Source: Paracoccaceae bacterium
GTDB taxonomy: Bacteria; Pseudomonadota; Alphaproteobacteria; Rhodobacterales; Rhodobacteraceae
Assembly: GCA_002402045.2 (NCBI GenBank)
Contig: NVUX02000024.1
Coordinates: 1-33,643 of the forward strand
Direction: 5' to 3'
DNA: 33,643 nt
Part shown: piece by piece, positions 5,537 to 14,288 of the stretch
Layout of the letters: every line of letters starts with the position of its first letter
Numbering within the stretch: position 1 is the stretch's first letter
Notes under the pieces: model-generated
Seen by the model: the letters and a program-made list of their open reading frames with translations, nothing else
Database searches by the model: none
Told to the model about the DNA's origin: nothing
Program-made: the position numbers and the translations under genes

Positions 5537-7446
5537 GGCTCCTCCATCCGCAAAAGCACCACGCCACTTTCCACCTGCGCCCCGACGCTGGCCAGCACTT
5601 CACCAACGATGCCATCAAACGGCGCACGAAGCGTGTGCTCCATTTTCATCGCTTCCATCACGACCAGCGGCGCGCCCGCTTCCACCACGTCTCCCGCCTT
5701 GGCCAACACCGATTGCACGAGCCCTGGCATCGGCGCCAAAAGCACGCCAGCACCCGCCTCAGCACTCGCATCCCTATTCAGAGGATCGTCAATCTCGGCC
5801 GAGAACCTCTCGCCATTCATCACCACATAAGCACGCCCATCCAGCCGCCGCACCCGCGCCGCCACAATGTGCCCGCCAATTCGAACCCGCCAATGCGCGC
5901 CATCGCGTGCCAACACCTCAACCTCAAAACCATCAATGCTAAACCGACCGCCCCCGAGCACCTGCACCCAATGCCCCTCGCCATCCAGCCCAACGCGCTG
6001 CCGCAAAGGCTCCCAAAGCGTAAAGCCCTCGCCCCAGTCCTGCGCCGCAATCGCCAACAAAGCCCGCGCGCCCGCAGGCTCCACAGGTGCAGCCACCAGC
6101 GCCTCCAGCTCTCGCTCGATCAGCCCCGTGTCCATCTGCCCCGTGGTAAAATCCTCCTGCGCCACCAGCCGCCCCAGAAACTCCACATTGGTTTTACAGC
6201 CGATAATATCGGTGTGCTGCAAGGCCGAGCGCATCGCCGCCAAAGCCGCCGCCCGCGTTTCGCCGTGCACCGTGAGCTTGGCAATCATCGGGTCATAATA
6301 GGGCGAAATCTCGTCCCCCGCCCGCACGCCGCTATCTATCCGCACCCCGTCCGGAAAATCCAATACCGAAAGCCGCCCCGTCGCCGGTAAAAACCCCGCG
6401 GGCACATCCTCCGCATAAATCCGCGCCTCAATCGCATGGCCGTTGCACGCAATGTCGCCCTGCGCAGGTACCCGCCCACCGCTAGCCACTTCAAGCTGAA
6501 GCCGCACCAGATCAAGCCCCGTCACAGCCTCCGTCACCGGATGCTCCACCTGAAGCCGCGTGTTCATTTCCATGAACCAAAACCCGTCAGCCCGCAGCCC
6601 CGCCGAGGCATCCACAATAAATTCGATCGTCCCCGCGCCGCTATAACCAATCGCCTGCGCCGCCGTTACCGCCGCCGCCCCCATGGCCGCGCGCATCTCA
6701 CTCGTCATCCCCGGAGCAGGCGCTTCCTCAATCACCTTCTGGTGCCGGCGCTGCAACGAGCAATCACGCTCAAACAAATGCACAGCCCCGCCGTGATTAT
6801 CCCCAAACACCTGCATTTCAATATGTCGCGGGCTGAGAATATATTTCTCGATCAACACCTGATCATTGCCAAAACTAGCGCTACCCTCTCGGCGCGCCGC
6901 GTGTAATCCCTCAATAAACATAGCGCTATGGTCGACGCGGCGCATCCCTTTGCCACCCCCACCCGCCACGGCCTTAATAAGCACCGGATAACCAATTTCA
7001 TCAGCCTTCAAAGCCAGAAAGGCATCGTCCTGATTATCCCCATGATACCCCGGTACCACCGGAACCCCGGCTTTCTCCATCAAAACCTTGGCCGCATCCT
7101 TAAGCCCCATCGCCCGAATAGCGCTGGCTGAAGGCCCAATAAACACCAGCCCTGCCGCCTCAACAGCCTCCACAAAATCAGGGTTTTCACTCAAAAACCC
7201 ATATCCCGGATGCACCGCCTCCGCCCCTGTTTCCAAGGCCGCCGCAATTATCCGCTCCCCCAGCAAATAGCTCTCACCCACCGGCGCCGCCCCAATCCGC
7301 ACCGCCTCAGACGCCAACGCCACATGCTTGGCAGATGCATCTGCATCCGAATACACCGCCACCGTGGCCACACCCATTTTGTGGGCCGTTTCCATAATCC
7401 GGCAAGCAATTTCGCCTCGATTGGCAATTAGTATCTTAGTGAACAT
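5533..7446 (-). CDS. liuD: Methylcrotonyl-CoA carboxylase, biotin-containing alpha subunit
   Basis: Carboxylates its own biotin with ATP and bicarbonate and hands it to the beta subunit to convert 3-methylcrotonyl-CoA to 3-methylglutaconyl-CoA. The protein has 637 residues. The biotin carboxylase domain begins FTKILIANRGEIACRI, with the ATP-grasp loop VAGGGGKGMRRV and EMNTRLQVEHPVTE. A BT linker domain follows, then a biotinyl domain with EAMKMEHTL; the biotinylated lysine is about K601. The family also contains propionyl- and geranyl-CoA carboxylases; the neighbours decide for leucine. The ribosome site is weak, with the WapI-like gene ending 24 nt upstream. Confidence 0.93.
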   Translation of the reverse strand: MFTKILIANRGEIACRIMETAHKMGVATVAVYSDADASAKHVALASEAVRIGAAPVGESYLLGERIIAAALETGAEAVHPGYGFLSENPDFVEAVEAAGLVFIGPSASAIRAMGLKDAAKVLMEKAGVPVVPGYHGDNQDDAFLALKADEIGYPVLIKAVAGGGGKGMRRVDHSAMFIEGLHAARREGSASFGNDQVLIEKYILSPRHIEMQVFGDNHGGAVHLFERDCSLQRRHQKVIEEAPAPGMTSEMRAAMGAAAVTAAQAIGYSGAGTIEFIVDASAGLRADGFWFMEMNTRLQVEHPVTEAVTGLDLVRLQLEVASGGRVPAQGDIACNGHAIEARIYAEDVPAGFLPATGRLSVLDFPDGVRIDSGVRAGDEISPYYDPMIAKLTVHGETRAAALAAMRSALQHTDIIGCKTNVEFLGRLVAQEDFTTGQMDTGLIERELEALVAAPVEPAGARALLAIAAQDWGEGFTLWEPLRQRVGLDGEGHWVQVLGGGRFSIDGFEVEVLARDGAHWRVRIGGHIVAARVRRLDGRAYVVMNGERFSAEIDDPLNRDASAEAGAGVLLAPMPGLVQSVLAKAGDVVEAGAPLVVMEAMKMEHTLRAPFDGIVGEVLASVGAQVESGVVLLRMEEP

Positions 7447-7470
7447 ATCGCACCCATACCTTTAGAGTTT

Positions 7471-7893
7471 TCATTCTTGTGCCTCTGCGCTCGCCATTGC
7501 TGATTTAATGCTGGAAACTATTTCTGGAAGAAAAGATTGATCAAGTTGAAATTCGAAGACATAGCGCTCAGCACTTCCGAGAACGGGTTCCAATTCGAGA
7601 CTGAAGACGATTCCACCTAAGTTCCCGATTTTTTTAAGTTCAATTATTACACTTGGCTCTAGCGGCTCAAAAATAGCCACACTTGTTTCACTACGATAAA
7701 GCCGATCAACATCATGCCCAAATTGGGCAAGTTGACTGTAAGGTAAGAAAACACCCGAAAAACTTATGTCAGCAAACTCAGTCTTGCACTCAACCTGAAC
7801 ATTGAGCCAATCTGAATCAAACGGGTCCGAGGCCTTCGGATACGAAAATTCGTGGATGTTCAAAGTCAGTTGCCCAATCGTTATTTTAGCCAT
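7471..7893 (-). CDS. WapI-like protein (immunity-protein family) between the two MCC genes
   Basis: The protein has 140 residues, is acidic, soluble and has no signal peptide. The beta-rich pattern, with DSDWLNVQVECKTEFADISF, then FLPYSQLAQF and a C-terminal YVFEFQLDQSFLPEIVSSIK, resembles the family annotated WapI (immunity to WapA-type contact toxins). That match is from memory and is moderate. It starts 6 nt after the stop of MCC beta and ends 24 nt before MCC alpha, so it is co-transcribed with them. No toxin gene is nearby, and its base composition is more AT-rich than the carboxylase genes. It may have a non-immunity role in the operon. Confidence 0.6.
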   Translation of the reverse strand: MAKITIGQLTLNIHEFSYPKASDPFDSDWLNVQVECKTEFADISFSGVFLPYSQLAQFGHDVDRLYRSETSVAIFEPLEPSVIIELKKIGNLGGIVFSLELEPVLGSAERYVFEFQLDQSFLPEIVSSIKSAMASAEAQE

Positions 7894-7899
7894 AATCCA

Positions 7900-9507
7900 T
7901 CACATCCGAAACACGCCAAAACGTGTCTCCTCAATCTCCACATTCAGCGCCGCCCGCAGTGACATCGCCACCACCTCGCGGGTTTTCCTCGGGTCAATTA
8001 TCCCGTCATCCCACAGCCGCGCCGTGGCATATAGCGGATGGCTCTGCTCCTCAAACATCTTCAGCGTTGGGGCCTTAAACGCCGCCTCTGCCTCAGCGCT
8101 CCAGCTGCCGCCATCGCGCTCAATTCCGTCCCGCTTTACAGTCGCCAGCACGCCCGCTGCCTGCTCACCACCCATCACCGAAATTCGAGAATTCGGCCAT
8201 GTCCACAAGAACCGAGGGCTATACGCCCGCCCCGACATCCCGTAATTTCCGGCCCCAAAAGAGCCACCTACAAGCACCGTAACTTTAGGCACCGAAGCAC
8301 AGGCCACCGCAGTTACCAGCTTGGCCCCATGCCGCGCTATCCCCTCGGCCTCATATTTCTGCCCCACCATAAAGCCGGTGATATTCTGCAAAAACAGCAG
8401 CGGAATTTTGCGCTGGCAGCACAGCTCCACAAAATGCGCACCCTTCACGGCGCTCTCGCTAAACAGCACACCGTTATTGGCAATTACCCCCACGGGTATC
8501 CCCTCGATATGAGCAAAACCACATACCAAAGTCGTGCCATACCGCGTCTTAAATTCATCAAAATTCGAACCATCCACCACCCGCGCAATCACCTCGCGAA
8601 TATCATACGGCACCTTCGGGTCCGCCGGTATCACCCCCAGCATCTCTTCCGGACTATGCTCTGGCGGCTCCGCCCGTTGCCGCGTGATGCCGGCCCCCTT
8701 GGGTCGGTTGAGCGCGGCAACCGCTTGGCGCGCCAGCGCCAGCGCATGGGTGTCGTCCTCAGCCAAATAATCCGCCACACCGGAAAGCCGCGTATGCACA
8801 TCCCCGCCGCCAAGGTCTTCCGCCGAAACCACCTCGCCCGTCGCGGCCTTCACCAAAGGCGGCCCCGCCAAAAATATCGTCCCCTGCTCTTTTACAATAA
8901 TCGAAACATCGCTCATAGCCGGCACATAAGCCCCACCCGCCGTGCAGCTGCCCATCACCACCGCGATCTGCGCAATCCCCTTGGCGCTCATCCGGGCTTG
9001 GTTATAAAATATCCGGCCAAAGTGGTCACGGTCAGGGAAAACCTCATCCTGATTGGGCAGGTTCGCCCCGCCGCTATCCACCAAATAAACACAAGGCAGC
9101 CCGTTTTCCTCGGCAATCTCCTGCGCCCGCAAATGCTTTTTCACGGTCAGCGGATAATACGTGCCGCCCTTCACGGTGGCATCATTACAAACCACCATCA
9201 CCTCGCGCCCATGTACCAAGCCGATGCCCACAATCACGCCTGCGGAGGGCGAAGCGCCGCCATACATCCCATGCGCCGCAAGCGCCCCGATTTCCAAAAA
9301 CGGCGAGCCCGCATCCAGCAACCCTGCAACGCGGTCTCGCGGCAGCATTTTACCTCGGCCAAGATGGCGTTTTCGCGACCCCTCGGAGCCGCCAAGGGCG
9401 GCTTGGTGCGCCTGCTCCGCAACATCGCCAAGCGATTTCAGAAGCGTCTTCTCGTTAGCTGAAAATTCACCAGAATTTTGTGAAATTGTTGAAGTAAGTT
9501 TAATCAA
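7900..9507 (-). CDS. liuB: Methylcrotonyl-CoA carboxylase, carboxyltransferase beta subunit
   Basis: Transfers the carboxyl group from biotin to 3-methylcrotonyl-CoA. The protein has 535 residues, the usual family length. It has the crotonase-like CT N-domain ([22 protein letters not shown] ends at about 65; [19 protein letters not shown]) and the CT C-domain ([52 protein letters not shown]). The TTG at 9507 is chosen because AAGGAG lies 7 nt upstream; a GTG at 9531 would add 8 residues without a ribosome site. A hicAB pair on the other strand now separates it from ivd, so it needs its own promoter or read-through. Confidence 0.93.
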   Translation of the reverse strand: MIKLTSTISQNSGEFSANEKTLLKSLGDVAEQAHQAALGGSEGSRKRHLGRGKMLPRDRVAGLLDAGSPFLEIGALAAHGMYGGASPSAGVIVGIGLVHGREVMVVCNDATVKGGTYYPLTVKKHLRAQEIAEENGLPCVYLVDSGGANLPNQDEVFPDRDHFGRIFYNQARMSAKGIAQIAVVMGSCTAGGAYVPAMSDVSIIVKEQGTIFLAGPPLVKAATGEVVSAEDLGGGDVHTRLSGVADYLAEDDTHALALARQAVAALNRPKGAGITRQRAEPPEHSPEEMLGVIPADPKVPYDIREVIARVVDGSNFDEFKTRYGTTLVCGFAHIEGIPVGVIANNGVLFSESAVKGAHFVELCCQRKIPLLFLQNITGFMVGQKYEAEGIARHGAKLVTAVACASVPKVTVLVGGSFGAGNYGMSGRAYSPRFLWTWPNSRISVMGGEQAAGVLATVKRDGIERDGGSWSAEAEAAFKAPTLKMFEEQSHPLYATARLWDDGIIDPRKTREVVAMSLRAALNVEIEETRFGVFRM

Positions 9508-9518
9508 AAGATTGCTCC

Positions 9519-9582
9519 TTGACGATATCACATTTTGATACTACACTTGTGTCATTCATGTATAAGACTCGATTAATCGAGT
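9519..9582 (+). promoter_or_regulatory. Candidate hicAB promoter and operator
   Basis: TTGACG (9519-9524), a 17-bp spacer and TACACT (9542-9547) form a possible promoter. A perfect 16-bp palindrome, ACTCGATTAATCGAGT, lies at 9567-9582, just downstream of the expected start site. HicB proteins with a ribbon-helix-helix domain commonly repress their own promoter at such dyads. The same dyad could also affect transcription of MCC beta on the other strand. Confidence 0.45.
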
Positions 9583-9604
9583 GTGAAACAATTGGAGAGA
9601 ACTC

Positions 9605-9751
9605 ATGCGCACAAGATACACAGGCCCCGTCAATTTCGAGGGGGAGCACTGTTATTCTGAAAGGATTAAACTTCATGGTTTCCTCCAAAAACCTAAAGAT
9701 GCTTCGTGCGATATTCGAAACCCCGACTCGCGCCAATTTACGTTGGTCTAA
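9605..9751 (+). CDS. Possible 48-codon leader ORF overlapping hicA
   Basis: An ATG at 9605 stands 7 nt after GGAGAG, a better ribosome site than that of hicA itself. It encodes 48 residues beginning MRTRYTGPVNFEGEHC and overlaps the first 77 bases of hicA in another frame. No homologue is recognised. It could tune toxin translation or be fortuitous. Confidence 0.25.
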   Translation: MRTRYTGPVNFEGEHCYSERIKLHGFLQKPKDASCDIRNPDSRQFTLV

Positions 9752-9932
9752 CATTGAGAAATGCCTATCCACTTTGGGCGCTGAAATTTCAGAAGGCTCC
9801 GGCTCTCGCGTTCGTATCAAGCTAAACGGCGAACGCATGACGTTCCATCGCCCCCACCCGAGCCCAGATACAGATAAAGGCGCAGTAGTTACACTTCGAA
9901 AGTTTCTTAAAAACGCAGGATACGACCCATGA
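9675..9932 (+). CDS. hicA: HicA-type toxin
   Basis: The protein has 85 residues of the HicA mRNA interferase family (dsRBD-like fold), which cleaves mRNA on ribosomes or free RNA. It begins MVSSKNLKMLRAIFETPTRA and has WSNIEKCLSTLGAEISEGSG, then RMTFHRPHPSPDTDKGAV and a C-terminal RKFLKNAGY; FHRPHP holds the likely catalytic histidine region. The ATG at 9675 is preceded by AAAGGA. A longer frame from 9519 would add 52 residues unlike any HicA. The stop overlaps the hicB start (ATGA), the usual HicAB order. Confidence 0.88.
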   Translation: MVSSKNLKMLRAIFETPTRANLRWSNIEKCLSTLGAEISEGSGSRVRIKLNGERMTFHRPHPSPDTDKGAVVTLRKFLKNAGYDP

Positions 9933-10291
9933 AAACTTATAAAGGATACACAGCTTCTGTTCGTTTTGAAAACGGCGACAATCTTTTGCATGGTACTGTT
10001 GAAGGAATTCGCGACGTGATTCATTTCGCCGGCACCTCGGTTGACGAGCTTGAAACTGCCTTCCATGACAGCGTTAACGACTATCTTGGCTGGTGCACCG
10101 AAGACGGTGTTTCGCCAGAAAAGCCCTATTCGGGCAAACTGGCTTTTCGCACTACGCCAGAACACCATCGCCTGATTACTGAAGCCGCCAATGCCGAAGC
10201 CCGATCCATCAACCAATGGATGGACGACGTGCTTGAGAGCGCTGCCCGAGCAACACTTGCCACTGGCTCCCGAAAAGTTCGTGCAGGCTAG
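9929..10291 (+). CDS. hicB: HicB-type antitoxin
   Basis: The protein has 120 residues. The N-terminal partial RNase-H-like fold of HicB (YKGYTASVRFENGDNLLHG ... GTSVDELETAFHDSVNDYL) should bind and inhibit HicA. The C-terminal part (GKLAFRTTPEHHRLITEAA, then SINQWMDDVLESAA) looks like a ribbon-helix-helix DNA-binding domain, so it probably represses the hicAB promoter. It ends 2 nt from the convergent stop of ivd, so the cassette fits tightly between ivd and MCC beta. Confidence 0.88.
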   Translation: MKTYKGYTASVRFENGDNLLHGTVEGIRDVIHFAGTSVDELETAFHDSVNDYLGWCTEDGVSPEKPYSGKLAFRTTPEHHRLITEAANAEARSINQWMDDVLESAARATLATGSRKVRAG

Positions 10292-10293
10292 TT

Positions 10294-11457
10294 TCACCCC
10301 GTCACCTTCATCAGTTCCCGCCCAATCAGCATCCGGCGAATTTCCGAGGTCCCCGCGCCGATCTCCATCAGCTTGGCATCGCGCATAATCCGGCTCAGGG
10401 GGGAATCACTCAAATAGCCCGCGCCGCCCATCGCCTGCACACCCTGCGTTGCCACTTCCATGGCTTTTTCAGATGCATATAGCACACAGCCTGCCGCGTC
10501 TTGCCGCGTAACTTCGCCGCGATCACACGATTGCGCCACCGCATAAACATAGGCCCGAGACGCGTTCATCGTGCTGTAAATATCAGCGATTTTTCCCTGC
10601 ATTAGTTGGAAATCACCAATCTTTTGCCCGAATTGTTTGCGCTCGTGCATATAGGGCATAATGTGGTCAAGCACCGCGTGCATCAGCCCCACGGCAATTC
10701 CGCTCAGCACCACGCGCTCATAATCAAGGCCGGCCATCAGCACATTTACGCCCTTGCCCTCCTCGCCAAGCACGTTCTCAAACGGCACCTCAACATCCTC
10801 AAAAATCAGCTCAGCCGTGTTGCTGCCGCGCATGCCCATTTTATCAAAATGCGGCGACGTGCTAAAGCCCTTCATGGTTTTTTCAACGATAAACGCCGTC
10901 ATTCCCCGCGCGCCAGCCTCAGGGTCCGTCTTGGCATACACCACCAGCGTGTCGGCATCCGGCCCGTTGGTGATCCAATACTTGGTGCCATTCAAAATGT
11001 ACCGGTCATTGCGCTTTTCCGCCCGTAGCTTCATCGAAACCACGTCGGAGCCAGCCCCTGCCTCGCTCATCGCCAGCGCGCCAACATGCTCGCCCGAGAT
11101 CAACCCCGGCAAATACTTGCGCTTCTGCGCGTCAGTGCCATTCAGTTTAATTTGGTTTACACACAGGTTTGAATGCGCCCCGTAAGACAAGCTCACCGAA
11201 GCTGACGCCCGCGCCAGCTCCTCCACGACTATCGTATGAGCAAGATACCCCATCCCCGCGCCGCCAAATTCTTCCGGCACCGTCACACCCAGCAACCCCA
11301 GCTCACCCATCTCGTTCCACAACTCCGGCGGAAAGGTGTTGGAGGCATCAATCTCGGCTGCCATCGGCGCCACGCGCTCCTGCGCCCAGCGGTGTACCAT
11401 ATCGCGCAAGGCTTCAATATCGTCCCCAAGAGCAAAATTCATAGAGGCTGTAAACAT
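10294..11457 (-). CDS. liuA: Isovaleryl-CoA dehydrogenase
   Basis: FAD enzyme that oxidises isovaleryl-CoA to 3-methylcrotonyl-CoA, the first committed step of leucine breakdown. The protein has 387 residues in the acyl-CoA dehydrogenase fold. Visible are [19 protein letters not shown] and [17 protein letters not shown] (FAD/substrate regions), the C-terminal [19 protein letters not shown] and [28 protein letters not shown] places the catalytic glutamate at E247, the helix-G position that distinguishes isovaleryl-CoA dehydrogenase. The start at 11457 has AGGAG 7 nt upstream; an ATG at 11490 lies in the operator dyad and is rejected. Confidence 0.94.
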   Translation of the reverse strand: MFTASMNFALGDDIEALRDMVHRWAQERVAPMAAEIDASNTFPPELWNEMGELGLLGVTVPEEFGGAGMGYLAHTIVVEELARASASVSLSYGAHSNLCVNQIKLNGTDAQKRKYLPGLISGEHVGALAMSEAGAGSDVVSMKLRAEKRNDRYILNGTKYWITNGPDADTLVVYAKTDPEAGARGMTAFIVEKTMKGFSTSPHFDKMGMRGSNTAELIFEDVEVPFENVLGEEGKGVNVLMAGLDYERVVLSGIAVGLMHAVLDHIMPYMHERKQFGQKIGDFQLMQGKIADIYSTMNASRAYVYAVAQSCDRGEVTRQDAAGCVLYASEKAMEVATQGVQAMGGAGYLSDSPLSRIMRDAKLMEIGAGTSEIRRMLIGRELMKVTG

Positions 11458-11478
11458 AGTTATCTCCTGCTTTTCGTT

Positions 11479-11498
11479 AACTGAACACACGTTCAGTT
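11479..11498. promoter_or_regulatory. Operator-like perfect dyad upstream of the leucine operon
   Basis: AACTGAAC, spacer ACAC, GTTCAGTT: two perfect 8-bp arms 22 nt upstream of the ivd start, within the probable promoter (TTGATT lies at 11502-11507 on the minus strand). TetR-type regulators of acyl-CoA and branched-chain genes often use dyads of this kind. The regulator gene itself is not in the window. Confidence 0.6.
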
Positions 11499-11770
11499 TT
11501 AAATCAAGTTAAATCGGTTTCCGCAATCGCAGACTCCGCAGCGCGGCGCATTCACAATATTGCAAAATAGCACACCATTTCCGCGCCGCCACCGAGGCGT
11601 AGCCGAGGCCACGGCCCGCAGGGCAATCAGAGCGCCTGGCTTTCCCTCAGGGGGTAAACCCCCGTCGTAAAAGCCACGGTTTTCAGCAAGCTGAAAACAC
11701 GGGTTGCCGCCGGCCCTAGCCTCGCTTCGCTCGGCGGCGCTTGCTCCAAATCCAGTGCTTATCAGGCGGC
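11499..11770. other. Non-coding interval with several hairpins
   Basis: No convincing gene. It holds GGGGG-TAAA-CCCCC at 11650-11663, a perfect 9-bp stem GTTTTCAGC-AA-GCTGAAAAC at 11679-11698, and the 19-nt repeat at 11719-11737. The hairpins lie downstream of the minus-strand HupE-like gene but have no T-run, so a terminator role is only possible. Confidence 0.5.
11719..11737. repeat. 19-nt intergenic repeat, copy 2
   Basis: Identical to 1959-1977 (GCCTCGCTTCGCTCGGCGG). It lies downstream of the HupE-like gene in a hairpin-rich interval. Confidence 0.6.
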
Positions 11771-12883
11771 CTAAATCAGCCCCACTCGCTGAACCACCCA
11801 ATAAGCCCCAATGAGCGCGATCACGGTTGAGGCTGGAATTACGATGACCTGCCGGTACCAATCTTTTCGGGCAAACCAAAACCCAACAAGCGCAAAACAA
11901 ATCAAAATAACGGAAAGCTGCCCAAGCTCAACACCGACATTAAACCCGATAAGCCCGGACGCAATGTTGTTGGTCGACAATCCAAATTCGGTAAGCGCCC
12001 CCGCAAAGCCCTGCCCATGCAGCAAGCCAAACAGGAATATCACAACCGGTCGCCATTTACTCATATGCGCCATAAAAATATTCTCAATGCACACATACAC
12101 AATCGACACCGCAATCAGAGGCTCCACAATCGAAGACGGCACCACCAAAACACCGAGCACCCCAAGCGCCAGCGTGATCGAGTGCGCAAGGGTGAAAGTT
12201 GTAACCTGCCACAATAAAGGCTTTAGCCGCGTGGACAGCAAAAATAACCCGACAATAAACAAAATATGGTCCAAGCCTAAAGGCAGGATGTGGTAATATC
12301 CGACGGCCGTATAATTCACGAGGTTTGACCAAAACGATATCACCGTCGCTCCTTTGGTAGATATCGGGTCCGTCACATCGCCATTGGTCAGGTAAGCGTT
12401 ATAATCATTGCTCTCATCCATCAGGCGAATAATTATTTCGCCGTAAGCAGCATTCCAGCCGAGCTGCAATTCATTTGCATCGCCCAGCGAGCCCGTCACG
12501 ATAATGTTACTTTCCCGTATAAGCGAAATATCCCCGATTACCGGAATATTTACGCCGCCAACTATTGCCTTACCGGGCGCACCGTCCAAAAGCACATTCA
12601 TATTTTCTGCAAAAACTTTTTGGTCAAAGGCCGCCGTCAGCTCTTCTGGGCTCATCGCCCGAAATACATCATACTTATCAGCATTTGGAGAGTCCTGTGT
12701 GGTAGCGGTCCCCGACCCTATCTCGGCCAAAATGGCTTCAAGATTAAACCTGATTTCAAGTCGAAACTCGCCATTGGCCAAAAACAAATCAGCAATCGCC
12801 GGACGGATTTCGTGGGCCGCCAAGGGCAGCGCCATTATCAGCGCAAATACGCCAGCCAAAATTGCACGCAGGGTCTTGGTCAT
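11771..12883 (-). CDS. HupE/UreJ-type membrane protein, possible metal permease
   Basis: The protein has 370 residues. The signal peptide is about residues 1-23 (TLRAILAGVFALIMALPLAAHEIRP). A periplasmic N-terminal domain reaches to about 190, followed by about six membrane helices. These contain YYHILPLGLDHILFIVGLFL, TFTLAHSITLALGVL, VCIENIFMAH and FGLLHGQGFAGAL, the histidine-rich motifs of HupE/UreJ_2 proteins. Relatives are proposed nickel or cobalt transporters; the metal here is not known. It is divergent from the DUF4198 gene with only 37 bp between start codons, so the two promoters must overlap. No good ribosome site precedes the ATG. Confidence 0.85.
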   Translation of the reverse strand: MTKTLRAILAGVFALIMALPLAAHEIRPAIADLFLANGEFRLEIRFNLEAILAEIGSGTATTQDSPNADKYDVFRAMSPEELTAAFDQKVFAENMNVLLDGAPGKAIVGGVNIPVIGDISLIRESNIIVTGSLGDANELQLGWNAAYGEIIIRLMDESNDYNAYLTNGDVTDPISTKGATVISFWSNLVNYTAVGYYHILPLGLDHILFIVGLFLLSTRLKPLLWQVTTFTLAHSITLALGVLGVLVVPSSIVEPLIAVSIVYVCIENIFMAHMSKWRPVVIFLFGLLHGQGFAGALTEFGLSTNNIASGLIGFNVGVELGQLSVILICFALVGFWFARKDWYRQVIVIPASTVIALIGAYWVVQRVGLI

Positions 12884-12920
12884 GTAGGGTCACTCGATTC
12901 GTCTAAACACAGGGCCTGAA

Positions 12921-13745
12921 ATGTCGCGCATCTTTAGCATTGTAAAACCGATATTAACACTAGCATTTTTGGCTTCGGCCCTTGGCGCACAAGCGCATGA
13001 ATTCTGGATTCAACCTCATAAATACTGGCTAGACAATGGCAGCAGGCTGCTGGCCGATGTGCGTGTGGGTATGGATTTCGGGGGCAATCAGCTTGCGTTC
13101 ATTCCCAGCACAATAAACGCCTTCAATATTACTGATGCAGATGGCACCCGCAAAATTGAAGGCCGGATCGGCGACATTCCTTCCGTCAACATCTACACCA
13201 ATACCGACGGCTTACAAATTCTCAATTTGTTCAGCACCTCCTCAATGCTCACATGGGATGAATTCCAGAAATTCGATGAATTTGTAAACCTGCATGGCAT
13301 GGGCTGGGTGCTAGCGCGCCACCATGAGCGCGGCTTGCCGGAAACTGGCTTCAAAGAAGCCTATACGCGCTTTGTTAAATCGCTGGTGGCCGTGGGGGAT
13401 GGCGCCGGAGAAGATCGCTTCACCGGCATGTTTTTTGAGCTAGTCGCGGGCAAAAACCCCTATACGGATGACATGTCAGACGGCATGCCGATCACCATTA
13501 TGTTTAGGGGGCAACCCTTGCCAAACAAGCAAGTGGACCTGTTTTTTCGCAATACCGCCGGAGAGCTCACCCGGCTTAGCGTACAATCCGACGCCAACGG
13601 CGTTGCGATTGCCCCCAATTTAGGGGCGGGTGAATACATGGTAAATGTAGTGCATATGATAGAACCATCCGCAGAGGACCAAGAGCGCACTGGCGTTTCG
13701 TGGCATTCTCTTTGGGGGTCTCTCACCTTTGCAATTGGCGCATAG
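12921..13745 (+). CDS. DUF4198 periplasmic protein
   Basis: The protein has 274 residues. The signal peptide ends near AQA|HEFW (about residue 25). The mature protein begins HEFWIQPHKYWLDNGSRLLA, the typical DUF4198 N-terminus, and later has GQPLPNKQVDLFFRN and a beta-sandwich C-terminal part. DUF4198 proteins are often encoded beside nickel or cobalt uptake genes or TonB receptors, and the divergent HupE/UreJ-like gene fits that. A direct role in metal binding is inferred only. The ATG at 12921 has a weak AGGG upstream. Confidence 0.82.
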   Translation: MSRIFSIVKPILTLAFLASALGAQAHEFWIQPHKYWLDNGSRLLADVRVGMDFGGNQLAFIPSTINAFNITDADGTRKIEGRIGDIPSVNIYTNTDGLQILNLFSTSSMLTWDEFQKFDEFVNLHGMGWVLARHHERGLPETGFKEAYTRFVKSLVAVGDGAGEDRFTGMFFELVAGKNPYTDDMSDGMPITIMFRGQPLPNKQVDLFFRNTAGELTRLSVQSDANGVAIAPNLGAGEYMVNVVHMIEPSAEDQERTGVSWHSLWGSLTFAIGA

Positions 13746-13880
13746 CCATTCCTAAAGCTCGGTGGCGGCGCGGCAGAGGTGGCACTGTTTTGCCCGCATA
13801 ACACCCGCGCCGCCCGCAAACGTCAGCGCTCATTGGCGATTGCCGCCACAATTGCGGATAGCCCCGGCGCGCGCCCTTGG

Positions 13881-14288
13881 TTATGCCGCATCTTCTTTTG
13901 CTTTGGTCCCCGCCAGCCCATCCAATATCGGGCAATCGGGTCTGTCATCTCCATGGCATTTGTGCACCAGCTCACCAAGTGTTTTTTGCATGGCTTGCAG
14001 CCCCGCAATCTTTTCGGAGATCTGGTTCAAATGCGCTTTAGCCAAGTCCTTCACATCGGCGCTTGCGCGGCCTCGATCGTCATAAAGCGATAGGAGCGCA
14101 CGGCATTCCTCTATTGAAAACCCGAGGCTTCGGGCACGCTGCACAAAGGCGAGTTTGTGCAAATCTGTATCGGAAAAATCCCTATAGCCGTTGCCCGCGC
14201 GCCCCGGTGCCACCAGCCCGATATCCTCATAATACCGAATGGTTTTTGCCGGAAGCCCGCTCTGTTTGGCTGCGTCTCCAATATTCAT
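13881..14288 (-). CDS. cueR: CueR-type MerR-family copper regulator
   Basis: The protein has 135 residues. The N-terminal MerR helix-turn-helix is MNIGDAAKQSGLPAKTIRYY ... GLVAPGRAGNGYR, followed by a coiled dimerisation helix (about 78-107). The metal loop has C111 and C119 (CHGDDRPDC), the C-x7-C spacing of CueR for Cu(I). It should activate the copA promoter by untwisting its 19-bp spacer. The ATG overlaps the copA stop (ATGA), so regulator and pump are coupled in one transcript, copA first. The tail beyond C119 is short and helical. Confidence 0.92.
   Translation of the reverse strand: MNIGDAAKQSGLPAKTIRYYEDIGLVAPGRAGNGYRDFSDTDLHKLAFVQRARSLGFSIEECRALLSLYDDRGRASADVKDLAKAHLNQISEKIAGLQAMQKTLGELVHKCHGDDRPDCPILDGLAGTKAKEDAA

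Noticed and set aside
5500-6390. Long plus-strand ORFs opposite MCC alpha and MCC beta
   Set aside because: Antisense frames kept open by high GC and codon bias of the carboxylase genes; no motifs.
6884-6892. Tenth copy of the CCCTCTCGG hairpin element
   Set aside because: Only the left arm matches. No hairpin or CCTGCCGGG follows, and it is normal coding sequence of MCC alpha.
9500-10297. 265-codon minus-strand gene opposite hicAB
   Set aside because: It is the antisense shadow of hicA and hicB, which match known families and overlap as expected.
11499-11900. 133-codon minus-strand ORF
   Set aside because: It overlaps the HupE-like gene in another frame and otherwise translates hairpins and repeats.
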